This document shows, piece by piece, positions 1-6,760 of a stretch of DNA of 10,662 nucleotides (its first letter is position 1; every line of letters begins with the position of its first letter). Made by a program: the position numbers and the translations under genes. This DNA comes from Succinatimonas hippei (GTDB taxonomy: Bacteria; Pseudomonadota; Gammaproteobacteria; Enterobacterales; Succinivibrionaceae): contig SFGV01000078.1 in assembly GCA_004557545.1 (NCBI GenBank), positions 1 to 10,662 of the forward strand, given 5' to 3'. Under the pieces are notes generated by a model. That model saw only the letters and a list, made by a program, of their open reading frames with translations. It did no database searches and had not been told where the DNA came from.

Positions 1-285
1 GGCTGCGCGCCCGCCGTTGTAAGCGAGCGCCGCGCCGAACAGCGCCTTTTGTCCTTCGCGTCCGCGGCAGGCGGAGAGTAAAATGCCGCCGCACATGCCA
101 AGACAGTGGGGACTGGTCGAGAGACCGACCAGAAACAGCGCGCCGAAGCTTGCGCCGCCGATCTCGGGCGAGGCCCCGCCCCAACGGAGCAGCAGCCACA
201 CAAGCAGAAGCGTCAGTCCGGTGCAGCCCAGGTCCAGCGTACGCTCGGCGAGGCTGCGCTCACCGGTATCATAACCGAGAGACTT
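1..285 (-). CDS. TauE/SafE-family (UreH-like) membrane protein, partial, native start not visible
   Basis: The open minus-strand frame runs off the left edge. It encodes an LGYDTGERS segment, as at the end of a heavy-metal-associated (HMA) domain. A hydrophobic helix follows (LTLLLVWLLLRWG), then the strongly conserved stretch LVGLSTSPHCLGMCGGILL, which is the hallmark of the UreH_2/DsbD_2-like (TauE/SafE) membrane family. Such proteins often carry an N-terminal HMA domain and are linked to metal or sulfur handling at the membrane. The substrate cannot be read here. The DNA is GC-rich, like argS and arcA and unlike the neighbouring island, so I take it as host chromosome. No start codon with a ribosome site belongs to it. 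The frame continues without a stop into the truncated nuclease at 286-846, so the native N-terminus has been lost, or an assembly join hides it. Family assignment is fairly sure; function is not. Confidence 0.72.
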
Positions 286-846
286 GATCCGGTTTAGGTC
301 CCAGATATGATCGTTGATCCATTTGTAATAACTTTTTGCCTCTGCAGTGACATCAACAGGGACAAAGGGATTCTCTTCATCAGGACCATGAATAACGATA
401 TATACTTTACCGATCTTCATTTTGCATCGTGCCATGATGTAATACCGGAAGCCAGCATCCTTTACAAACTGAGGGTATACTTCCGGTGCATTTTTAACCT
501 CGTAGAAGTCATACCCTGTGTCCGTCTTGGGTAGAATGTCAACCGCACAGTAATTGTTGTAATTTGAAAAGGCCGCTTCACAAATGACTGGCGTTTCGGC
601 TTCCAGATGCTCCTGCGTTCGCTGCAGCATCGCAGCCTTGTCCGGGATGGTGGTTCCGGGCCGATAAACTGTCGTCTCTTTGTATGGGCCAAACATGCCC
701 ATTGCCTGATCACCAAAGTCGTTGCCTGCATCCAATCTCGTCTGTATTTCCGGAGGAATAACTTTCAGGCTGGGCTTGTGCTTGTCGAGCCAAAGCATCT
801 TCGGACACTCCATGCCGCGCATGAAATCAGTCTTTGTAATTGCCAT
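286..846 (-). CDS. PD-(D/E)XK nuclease, DUF2779/Cas4-like, C-terminally truncated and fused
   Basis: The ATG at 846-844 overlaps the Nudix stop as TAATG, a typical coupled start. The N-terminus (TDFMRGMECPKMLWLDKHKP) matches the opening of DUF2779-type proteins, which begin with a Cys-Pro-Lys-x-Leu-Trp motif. The nuclease core follows in order: a Glu in ICEAAF (near residue 90), VDIL with the metal-binding Asp (near 102), and YEVKNA, the E-x-K motif (near 116-118). Then comes a helix with DAGFRYYIM. These are the expected PD-(D/E)XK elements, so DNA cleavage is the inferred activity. Family members usually run to several hundred residues with a C-terminal DUF2779 region. Here the likely element-derived part ends near residue 187 (WDLNRI) and the frame passes into the GC-rich membrane-protein segment at 1-285. 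The exact junction is uncertain by perhaps 10 codons. The core is intact, so activity cannot be excluded. Confidence 0.75.
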
Positions 847-1325
847 TACTTTGCCAGCTCCTCAAATGCCGCTTTATGCTCCTGAAGAATCTCCATGGCC
901 ACCTGATCAAACATCTTGTCTTTGATAAGCTCAATGATCGTCAGATCTGCCGGAAGCCAATCAACGCTGTCGATGTGATCCACACCAAGCCATCTGGCGG
1001 CCTCATGCTCCTTAAGAACGGGAGTTCCGTCCACAATCCTGCACCAAAAGCATTGCATGCTAAGGTGGAAGGCCGGGTAATCATACTCAATAGTCGTGAG
1101 ATAATCCCCAACAGCAATATCGGTGTCTTGTTCTTCCTTTATCTCCCGGATCAGGGCCTGCTGCGGGGTTTCACCCTGCTCGATCTTTCCGCCGGGAAAC
1201 TCCCAACCATCCTTATACTCTCCATATCCGCGCTGCGTGGCAAAGACTCGGTTCCCATCACGGATGATTGCTGCAACCACATTTATAGTTTTAATAATTC
1301 TCCATCGATAGAGTATCTGAAGCAA
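846..1325 (-). CDS. MutT-like Nudix hydrolase (nucleoside triphosphate pyrophosphohydrolase)
   Basis: This is predicted to hydrolyse a (deoxy)nucleoside triphosphate to the monophosphate and pyrophosphate in the cytoplasm. The Nudix box runs from Gly46 to Thr68: G-x5-E-x7-REIKEE is intact with the metal-binding glutamates, but the usual Gly of EExGU is Asp (EEQDT), a change I associate with the CTP-pyrophosphohydrolase/MutT subgroup. The C-terminal DWLPADLTIIELI also fits that subgroup. The start is uncertain. The longest frame begins with TTG at 1325, directly after the helicase TAA at 1328-1326, with no strong ribosome site. Homologues usually begin near KTINVVAAII, where the only nearby initiator would be ATT at 1295, behind GGAGA at 1303-1299. 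The stop overlaps the nuclease ATG. The context suggests it cleans or depletes nucleotides for the helicase-nuclease cluster, or produces or removes a signal. That role is inferred. Confidence 0.88.
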   Translation of the reverse strand: MLQILYRWRIIKTINVVAAIIRDGNRVFATQRGYGEYKDGWEFPGGKIEQGETPQQALIREIKEEQDTDIAVGDYLTTIEYDYPAFHLSMQCFWCRIVDGTPVLKEHEAARWLGVDHIDSVDWLPADLTIIELIKDKMFDQVAMEILQEHKAAFEELAK

Positions 1326-4244
1326 TTAGTATCTGCCAGCTAAACCGAAGCGTATTGCTGTTGCATCCCCATATTTAGGCCAATTATCCATTTCTTCTTT
1401 GCTGATATAGGGTATAGGAATATAGTCATTACAAATCTGATCTTTAAGTTGTCCACATGTGCCGTTCCTACGGTATTTGCACAAATCACAAGACTTAACG
1501 ATTTTTTCTGCAACCGGTGTACCGATTTTGAGAGCTGGAACTTTCGGATCTTTTATCTCCGTTTGACTTGGTTCACTCTCCCGTTTCTTTTCCTTTGCCA
1601 TCTCCGCCTTCGGAAATACGATTCCCAACCCATTCACCTTGGAAGAATGGGTTTGCAATGCTTTCCGAAGTGCGTTGAGCAGATTAACTTGCACCTCATC
1701 TTGCATTTCGTCCGGAATACAAGTCCTTATGAGCATATTAATGTTAATTTGTCTATACTCATACTCATCTGGATTGCTCTTTAAGCAAACATATGCGCCA
1801 GCAAGCTTTTCCAGGTCCGATGATTTTACATCAGCGAGATAATCCGAAACCATGGACGGGGTGTCTAATACAAGCCCATAAATGACGGCTAAATCATAAT
1901 CCTTCTCTTCAAGAGCGATGTAATAGTTGCATCGATGAAAACAAATCGGTTCAGCCTTTGCAGCAGTATACATGTGCAATGCTTCACGGTATTTGCCGTT
2001 CTTTTCTAGCTCTTGAGCTTGCTCATACCAATCTTGCTCTGAAGCGCTCAACCTGTTACAGTACAGCTGTTCAGCATCAAAAGACGCGACTAGATTGAAA
2101 CCCATTTTCTGGTCGAGATCTTCTGACAGACGCTTGTCAACAATACAAAGATACTCTTGGGCTCTGGTCATAGCCACATAAAGGAGATTGAAATAGTATC
2201 TATACTTTGTTTGCTGATGAACACCAGACAGGATTTTTTGCCAAATTTCAATGTATGTTCCAATCAGATCATAGCAGACAACGTATTCGTACTCGACACC
2301 CTTGATCTCCGCTACAGTAAAGACGGCGCTTTTTAACCGTGCAATAAACTTGTCTTCTCCAATTCGAGCAGTAATAGACTCTTTTTGTTGATTGATTAAG
2401 TCCAAGAGACTGTCTTTCGCAGCCTGATCCGGGACTAGAAAAACGGCTTTGGGGTAAGGAATTAATTCACAGATACAGGATGCGAGGTTAGACTCACTGT
2501 AGACAAGTCGATTGGGAAATGCATCACTATGCCGTATTGCTTCTTCTGGGGCCTCATTCTCAGCGGAACCGCTTCCTATTGCCGTTCTTCTGACATCTGC
2601 AAGGGCATTGGTAATATCAATTATACCTTGCTGGCAGCGGAAATTCTTTCTCAAGCGAATTGTTTTGAGCTTTGCCTTTTTCCCTTGATAAAAGAGAGAT
2701 TTGAGCCTGCTCTCGCTAAAGGATGCAGGATTAATATTCTGGTGCTCATCACCCGCGAAAACGATTTTATTCCCTTCGGTCAGAGCCCTAATGAGAAACA
2801 ACTGAAGTTCAGAATAATCCTGGACTTCGTCAATCACAGTTAAATCATATTTTGCTTCTGCTGAGATACCTTGCTCAAACATCATTCGGACGAGGTCATT
2901 TTCGTCGTATAAATTTTTTTCCTTAAGGAAATCATCATATTGCTTGCATATAGCCCAAACTACCGCTCTTTTTTCAAGCTCTACAGATGACATTTCTTCA
3001 GAAACGCTTGCATATTCGGTTTCGGTAAGCATGCGGATGCTCGGATCGAAATTAGAGAAATAACTGATAGCACAGCGAAGATTCTCTTTGTCGACAGCGC
3101 TAAGCTCCTCGTCTGTCTTGAGCCGCTTTTCTATTTCATCTATTCCTTCAGTTAGAAAGACCCTTTTTTTGTCAGTTTTGTCCCGCCTGAAATAACCTCG
3201 TTTAACTAAAGAAGTGATGCTGCCCTTGAATCGGCTCTGATTCATTGGACCGGTTCTAGTCCATTCTTTCGACATTCCGCCCTTAATAATCCCTCGGATT
3301 TCCGTCCATATAACAATTGGTGTAAGATCATTTTGGCGGCACTGCTCAATAATTGCTGGAGTTCTCTCTACAAAAGCTAAGAACTCACGTGTGTATATTG
3401 CATTAGAATGCTTCAGCCCAAGCTGCTTTATACAGAACTCACTAATGTCATTGAAGTCAATTGACTCAGCGTCTACGTCATTTCCATACTGCTTAAATAG
3501 CGCGATGACTTTTTTCCTGAGCTCAGGAGACTGCGTAAAATAGGTCGCTCTTTTTTGACTATTATTCTTAACGTAGTTTATAAGAAGGTGGACAGCAATG
3601 AGCGTTTTCCCAGTACCGGCACCACCAATGATTAGTGTCGGACAGGGCTTTGCAAAAAAGTCGGATATACACTGGTCTTGCTCATTAGATAAATAAACGT
3701 CCATTTCCTCCAGTGAGAGGGTGGAATAGTCGTCATCATCCTGAACTACGAAGACTTTATGCCATGCCGTATAGTCATCTGAATTAAGGATTTCTGCGAG
3801 AGCAACGTAATCTTCCATAGAGATATCGGTGCTGTTCACTGCATCGATATCAAGTTCAGTCATCTTATCAACGATTTCTCGTATATAAGTGTATCCGCGT
3901 TCCTTGGTTAGGTCAAATCTCTTGGCCGTGTCCCCCTGGTCATCATGTTTTGAAAAGCGGAGAAGAACATATGAATCACTCACGCGGTGATTTAACCAAG
4001 GAAGATCTACACTATGAGCGTAAAGAATTCTATCGCCACTTGTAAGCTCGTATTTATAGATTTTTTCAACGCCCCGCATTTTAATGCCATGGTGGTTTTT
4101 AATATACTCTTCAACAGTATTCCGACCACTTTTTTCAAGCTCAGAAAGGCGTTGAAACTCTTCAAATATTTTGGGGATTACTTGCGTTGGAATGTTGCTA
4201 TTAACGGTTTGCTGTAGAAGCGAATCCAAAACCACAATTTTCAT
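1326..4244 (-). CDS. SF1 UvrD/Rep-like DNA helicase with extra N-terminal domain and C-terminal Cys cluster
   Basis: This is an ATP-dependent DNA helicase of 972 residues. I chose the ATG at 4244 over the upstream in-frame ATG at 4271 because CCTCC at 4253-4257 gives GGAGG eight bases before it. Residues 1-110 form an extra domain; the segment YKYELTSGDRILYA resembles RelE/ParE-like folds (weak). A Q-motif-like LSNEQDQ lies near 185. Walker A GGAGTGKT is at 207-214, motif II VIDEVQDYS at 470-478, motif III GDEHQNINPAS at 498-508, motif IV RLRKNFRC near 530, a motif V region IKGVEYEYVV near 647, and motif VI LLYVAMTRAQEYL at 687-699. All key residues are present. TPR-like helices follow (about 736-791), then a cluster C-x2-C-x7-C-x7-C at 919-938 that could bind zinc or an Fe-S cluster. 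It has no nuclease domain of its own; a nuclease is encoded two genes downstream. No substrate or known system is identified. Confidence 0.9.
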   Translation of the reverse strand: MKIVVLDSLLQQTVNSNIPTQVIPKIFEEFQRLSELEKSGRNTVEEYIKNHHGIKMRGVEKIYKYELTSGDRILYAHSVDLPWLNHRVSDSYVLLRFSKHDDQGDTAKRFDLTKERGYTYIREIVDKMTELDIDAVNSTDISMEDYVALAEILNSDDYTAWHKVFVVQDDDDYSTLSLEEMDVYLSNEQDQCISDFFAKPCPTLIIGGAGTGKTLIAVHLLINYVKNNSQKRATYFTQSPELRKKVIALFKQYGNDVDAESIDFNDISEFCIKQLGLKHSNAIYTREFLAFVERTPAIIEQCRQNDLTPIVIWTEIRGIIKGGMSKEWTRTGPMNQSRFKGSITSLVKRGYFRRDKTDKKRVFLTEGIDEIEKRLKTDEELSAVDKENLRCAISYFSNFDPSIRMLTETEYASVSEEMSSVELEKRAVVWAICKQYDDFLKEKNLYDENDLVRMMFEQGISAEAKYDLTVIDEVQDYSELQLFLIRALTEGNKIVFAGDEHQNINPASFSESRLKSLFYQGKKAKLKTIRLRKNFRCQQGIIDITNALADVRRTAIGSGSAENEAPEEAIRHSDAFPNRLVYSESNLASCICELIPYPKAVFLVPDQAAKDSLLDLINQQKESITARIGEDKFIARLKSAVFTVAEIKGVEYEYVVCYDLIGTYIEIWQKILSGVHQQTKYRYYFNLLYVAMTRAQEYLCIVDKRLSEDLDQKMGFNLVASFDAEQLYCNRLSASEQDWYEQAQELEKNGKYREALHMYTAAKAEPICFHRCNYYIALEEKDYDLAVIYGLVLDTPSMVSDYLADVKSSDLEKLAGAYVCLKSNPDEYEYRQININMLIRTCIPDEMQDEVQVNLLNALRKALQTHSSKVNGLGIVFPKAEMAKEKKRESEPSQTEIKDPKVPALKIGTPVAEKIVKSCDLCKYRRNGTCGQLKDQICNDYIPIPYISKEEMDNWPKYGDATAIRFGLAGRY

Positions 4245-4267
4245 TCTTTGCGCCTCCACGAGGAAGA

Positions 4268-5017
4268 TCAAATCTCACCCGAGATTACCTCATCAAGTGT
4301 ATCCCCATTAAACATTCGACAGTAGGGGTACGAATAATTAAATGTCGTCTTATTCCCGTACAGCTTGCCCATTTGATAATAACGCCCAATTAGAACACCT
4401 TGTTCTTCATCCACACCGCTGACCCTAAAGCAATAGTCTTTTGTATAGTTTGGCTTCTCCAAAACCACAGGGCGTCCAATTCTGCCATTATATTTGTTGT
4501 AAAGGTCAATGCCCGGAGCAAGTTCAGAGTAATCGATTTCCATGAGTGGGTTAGGAGCAAAAAACGCTGTTTCTAAAACCCCAATTCTCTTTTCAAGTTT
4601 CGAAAAGCGCGCCTTCTGTCCGTCAACACTTTCTTCTATCAGGCTCAATTTTTGAGACAATCCAGAAATCTGCTCATTAATCTTTTGGGCCGTGTCAGAA
4701 GATACTCCAAGCACTTTCTGAAGATTTGCCGCTCTTAAGACAACATCATCAAGTGTCTTGATCTGTTCATCAATTTGCTTTTTTCGCTCTGCGGAAAGAT
4801 CTGCGATTTTCTTCGTCCCAGCAGTCTCCGCCTTGGTGAGTTCTTCTTTTGCATGGGACAACACATTCTGTAGAGCGCTTCTTGCTTGTTCAAGTTCTTT
4901 TTGAGAGTTATCATATAGTTCTTTAATCTTTGGAGCTTCTTTATTTAACTGCTGAAGCGTTTCAACAAGCTCTTCATAGAGATCAAGCATTTCAGATTCG
5001 TCCATTGTGTAGTCCAT
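4268..5017 (-). CDS. Coiled-coil protein of unknown function, helicase partner candidate
   Basis: I do not recognise this 249-residue protein. The start at 5017 is preferred over ATGs at 5053 and 5005 because GGAGG (CCTCC at 5025-5029 on the plus strand) lies seven bases upstream. Residues 8-155 are rich in Glu, Lys, Gln and Leu in heptad-like order (ELVETLQQLNKEAPKIKELY, later LSQKLSLIEESVDGQKARFS), predicting a long, broken coiled coil. A compact, aromatic C-terminal part follows (about 160-249; DLYNKYNGRIGRPVV, GVLIGRYYQMGKLYG), probably beta-rich. There is no signal peptide or membrane helix, so it is cytoplasmic. The stop is 23 bases before the helicase start, with the helicase ribosome site between them, implying co-expression and perhaps a complex. 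It may be an oligomerising adaptor or sensor; this is inference from architecture and position only. Confidence 0.8.
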   Translation of the reverse strand: MDYTMDESEMLDLYEELVETLQQLNKEAPKIKELYDNSQKELEQARSALQNVLSHAKEELTKAETAGTKKIADLSAERKKQIDEQIKTLDDVVLRAANLQKVLGVSSDTAQKINEQISGLSQKLSLIEESVDGQKARFSKLEKRIGVLETAFFAPNPLMEIDYSELAPGIDLYNKYNGRIGRPVVLEKPNYTKDYCFRVSGVDEEQGVLIGRYYQMGKLYGNKTTFNYSYPYCRMFNGDTLDEVISGEI

Positions 5018-5096
5018 TGTGTAACCTCCATCAAGCATTTTTGATACAACCAAGTGCGCTGAAAGATCATATTATCCTACGTGAGAGATAATCCAC

Positions 5097-5294
5097 TTAC
5101 CAATCGTCATCCAATATAGCTGATAGCCCTTCAGCTTCATCTACCCAGGATGCCTCATACTTTGTTTTCCTCATTGGGGCACCACATGCCGGGCACTCCT
5201 TATATGGTTTGTTGCTTACGGAGCGGCATTCAGAGCAGATAAACTCATCCGCCCGGAAGAGATGTGTGCGCTGTATCCAATGAGCGGATTTCAT
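5097..5294 (-). CDS. Small zinc-ribbon protein
   Basis: This 65-residue protein has a four-cysteine zinc ribbon: C20-x2-C23 (CSEC) and C34-x2-C37 (CPAC), spaced by ten residues, with a basic flank (MRKTKYE) and an acidic tail ending DDDW. Similar small ribbons with an opening like AHWIQRTHLFRADEFICSEC occur, as I recall, in clostridial phages and integrative elements. The start overlaps the previous stop as ATGA (5294-5291), and GGGAG lies about seven bases upstream, so it is translationally coupled to the 61-residue protein. A role in nucleic-acid or protein binding is likely but unproven. After its stop there is a 79-base gap before the coiled-coil gene. Confidence 0.8.
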   Translation of the reverse strand: MKSAHWIQRTHLFRADEFICSECRSVSNKPYKECPACGAPMRKTKYEASWVDEAEGLSAILDDDW

Positions 5295-5476
5295 TTGGTT
5301 TCTCCCATCTTCTCTGTCAGGTCATGGAGGCTTTTATCGTGCTGCGCTTGAGTGATTGCTCCATGCTCCAGAAACATGTCCAGCGTCCTTTTTTGCTTTA
5401 GAAACAATTCATGGTTCTTTTGGGCGTATGTTAAGTCCGCCCACTCTTTATCAACGATGGGATCTTTTGTGCTCAT
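5291..5476 (-). CDS. Small helical protein of unknown function
   Basis: This is a 61-residue, highly charged, probably all-helical protein with no cysteines and no membrane segment. The start at 5476 (MSTKDPIVDKEW) is chosen over 5503 because AAGGTGAT stands six bases before it. The C-terminal part (ITQAQHDKSLHDLTEKMGE) has the look of a short amphipathic helix pair, of the kind seen in SHOCT-like regions, though no assignment is safe. It begins 32 bases after the stop of the EVE-like gene and ends in an ATGA overlap with the zinc-ribbon gene. The pair therefore looks like a conserved module carried inside the operon. A toxin-antitoxin pair was considered, but nothing in the sequence identifies one. 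Confidence 0.72.
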   Translation of the reverse strand: MSTKDPIVDKEWADLTYAQKNHELFLKQKRTLDMFLEHGAITQAQHDKSLHDLTEKMGETK

Positions 5477-5508
5477 GTTACGATCACCTTTTACGGGCAG
5501 CATCGGGA

Positions 5509-6390
5509 TTAAGTGGCGTCGTCACCCTCCGTCAACAGTTCCTGCACATAATCAATATCACCGATTAACGGATTGCGTTTAACCGTCTCACGGAGGAAAA
5601 TCCGCGCTAACTCCTTGTTTAGCTCAAACAGATAGCCCTGGTTCCCAGTGCCATACTTGTTAAAGGGCGAGTATTTTACGTTGCTAAACCGGAGAATATC
5701 GTCCTGGACAAGGGCGGTTTTAATCGGATGATGGATCTGAATATACTCGCAATCGACTCGGCGGCCTTCCGGCTCCCATAGATCCTCGGAACGCAATTCC
5801 TCGGGCTGAATGCAATCATAGCATTCTCCGCGTGCGGTGCTTATCGCCTGAATATAACCATCAAAACCGTGGAAAATAACATCTCCTGGCCGGACATCCA
5901 AAAGGCGATCCCAATGGTGCTGGGTAAGGCCTTCCTTATTGGCAACCGGCGCCCAGATATATCCACCGCGGCATTCTTCTTCATACATGCTTCCCTGGAA
6001 GACAAAAAACGTCATTCTCTTTCCGGGAACACGTTCTTGCTTTACGTACGACTTGCGTTCAGTCGAGCGGGATCGGCCAAGCTGGGCCCTTGCTTCTTCA
6101 TCAGCTTTTCGCTTTTCTTCGGCTCTGCGCTCTTCCTCAGCCTTCTTTCGGGCTTCTTCCTCCGCACGCTTTCTTGCGGCCTCTTCTTCCGCCCGAGCGT
6201 ACTCGTCAAGGATAGCGGCCTGAACATCAGGATTCTCTGCCGTCAGGAATTTCTTGAACGTGTCCGGACTGGGATAAGGAAACTTGGTGTCTTTGGATGA
6301 AAAGTGCACCGTTATCATAGTACTGGACTGTTCGATCACCGTTCCGACACCGTATATCTTATGGCGAACGTTTTCTCCGATTAGCTGCAT
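5509..6390 (-). CDS. KOW/Tudor-like, coiled-coil and EVE/PUA-like domain protein, candidate modified-nucleic-acid reader
   Basis: First gene of the minus-strand cluster, 293 residues from the ATG at 6390. AGGAG (CTCCT at 6399-6403 on the plus strand) eight bases upstream favours this start over 6420. Residues 1-50 (IGENVRHKIYGVGTVI, then VHFSSKDTKFPYP) resemble a small beta-barrel of KOW/Tudor type. Residues 65-105 are an Ala/Glu/Arg/Lys-rich single helix or coiled coil (RKRAEEEARKKAEEERRAEE). Residues 126-268 form a globular domain: GGYIWAP, HHWDRLLDVRPGDVIFH, GYIQAIS and NKYGTGNQGYLF. This pattern (a tryptophan-containing first strand, then PGDVIFH) resembles EVE/PUA-like domains, which bind modified bases in the specificity modules of some modification-dependent restriction enzymes. 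The EVE call is by eye and moderate. As promoter-proximal gene it could act as the target sensor for the helicase and nuclease. Confidence 0.82.
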   Translation of the reverse strand: MQLIGENVRHKIYGVGTVIEQSSTMITVHFSSKDTKFPYPSPDTFKKFLTAENPDVQAAILDEYARAEEEAARKRAEEEARKKAEEERRAEEKRKADEEARAQLGRSRSTERKSYVKQERVPGKRMTFFVFQGSMYEEECRGGYIWAPVANKEGLTQHHWDRLLDVRPGDVIFHGFDGYIQAISTARGECYDCIQPEELRSEDLWEPEGRRVDCEYIQIHHPIKTALVQDDILRFSNVKYSPFNKYGTGNQGYLFELNKELARIFLRETVKRNPLIGDIDYVQELLTEGDDAT

Positions 6391-6419
6391 ACATACAACT
6401 CCTATAAACAGGATAATCA

Positions 6420-6448
6420 ATTATATCATATACGCCATTTTTCTTCAA
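6420..6448 (-). promoter_or_regulatory. Promoter of the minus-strand seven-gene cluster
   Basis: On the minus strand TTGAAG (6448-6443) and TATAAT (6425-6420) are separated by exactly 17 bases. The -10 is preceded by TG at the extended -10 position (TGATATAAT). The predicted transcript starts near 6413, giving a leader of about two dozen bases that contains the AGGAG site of the gene starting at 6390. This is a strong housekeeping-sigma promoter on paper, so control probably comes from a repressor, most simply the divergent XRE protein. Confidence 0.8.
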
Positions 6449-6480
6449 TTCCAGCTTGTCGGTTCCAGGTGACAATTAAC

Positions 6481-6509
6481 TTGATTTTACTAAAAATCTA
6501 CGGTAATAT
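6481..6509 (+). promoter_or_regulatory. Promoter of the XRE regulator gene
   Basis: TTGATT (6481-6486) and TAATAT (6504-6509) have a 17-base spacer, and the start codon is at 6534. It is back-to-back with the minus-strand promoter at 6420-6448; only 32 bases separate the two -35 elements. An imperfect inverted repeat, TTGTC...GACAA, lies between them and could be an operator, but this is weak. Confidence 0.65.
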
Positions 6510-6533
6510 ACCCGGCTGACAGGAGGGATCGCC

Positions 6534-6752
6534 GTGACGAACAAAATACCCGCCATCCTGAAGGAGCGGAGAAAAGAGCTCGGCCTGACGCAAATAGAGG
6601 TCGCCATGGAGAGCGGGATTGAACTGCAGCAATATCAGCGGTTTGAAAAAGGCATCCGGCCATTCGAAACCTGTAGCTTCAAAATCGGCCTAAGAGTCTG
6701 TGCCGCCCTTGAGCTTGACCCCTATGATCTTCTATTCATCAGCAGCAGATAA
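6534..6752 (+). CDS. XRE-family helix-turn-helix transcriptional regulator
   Basis: A 72-residue Cro/CI-type DNA-binding protein that is almost entirely the HTH domain. Residues 8-65 carry the pattern ILKERRKELGLTQIEVAMES, then GIELQQYQRFEKGIRPF: helix 2 (TQIEVAMESG), recognition helix around LQQYQRFE, and the closing helices ending in LELDPYDLL. The start is GTG at 6534, supported by AGGAGGGA at 6521-6528. It is monocistronic with its own promoter and a terminator at 6761-6802. It is divergent from the minus-strand cluster with promoters back to back, so autoregulation and repression of the cluster are the simplest reading. No C-terminal sensor or dimerisation domain is present, so how a signal would reach it is unknown. 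Confidence 0.88.
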   Translation: MTNKIPAILKERRKELGLTQIEVAMESGIELQQYQRFEKGIRPFETCSFKIGLRVCAALELDPYDLLFISSR

Positions 6753-6760
6753 AAATACAG

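Noticed and set aside
286..320. Copy of the tRNA-Ser 3' end as attL at the left island boundary
   Set aside because: I looked for the tRNA 3' sequence and its complement here and found no match.
840..1343. 167-codon plus-strand frame
   Set aside because: It is antisense to the Nudix gene, whose protein shows a full catalytic box.
5018..5096. Internal promoter before the coiled-coil gene
   Set aside because: TAATAT and TATGAT are present on the minus strand, but no acceptable -35 stands 16-18 bases upstream.
5097..5476. Toxin-antitoxin pair
   Set aside because: The size and overlap would fit, but neither protein shows a known toxin or antitoxin pattern.
6360..6396. ATG one base upstream of the EVE-like gene start, in another frame
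   Set aside because: It stops after about a dozen codons and shares the ribosome site that fits the 6390 start; probably chance.
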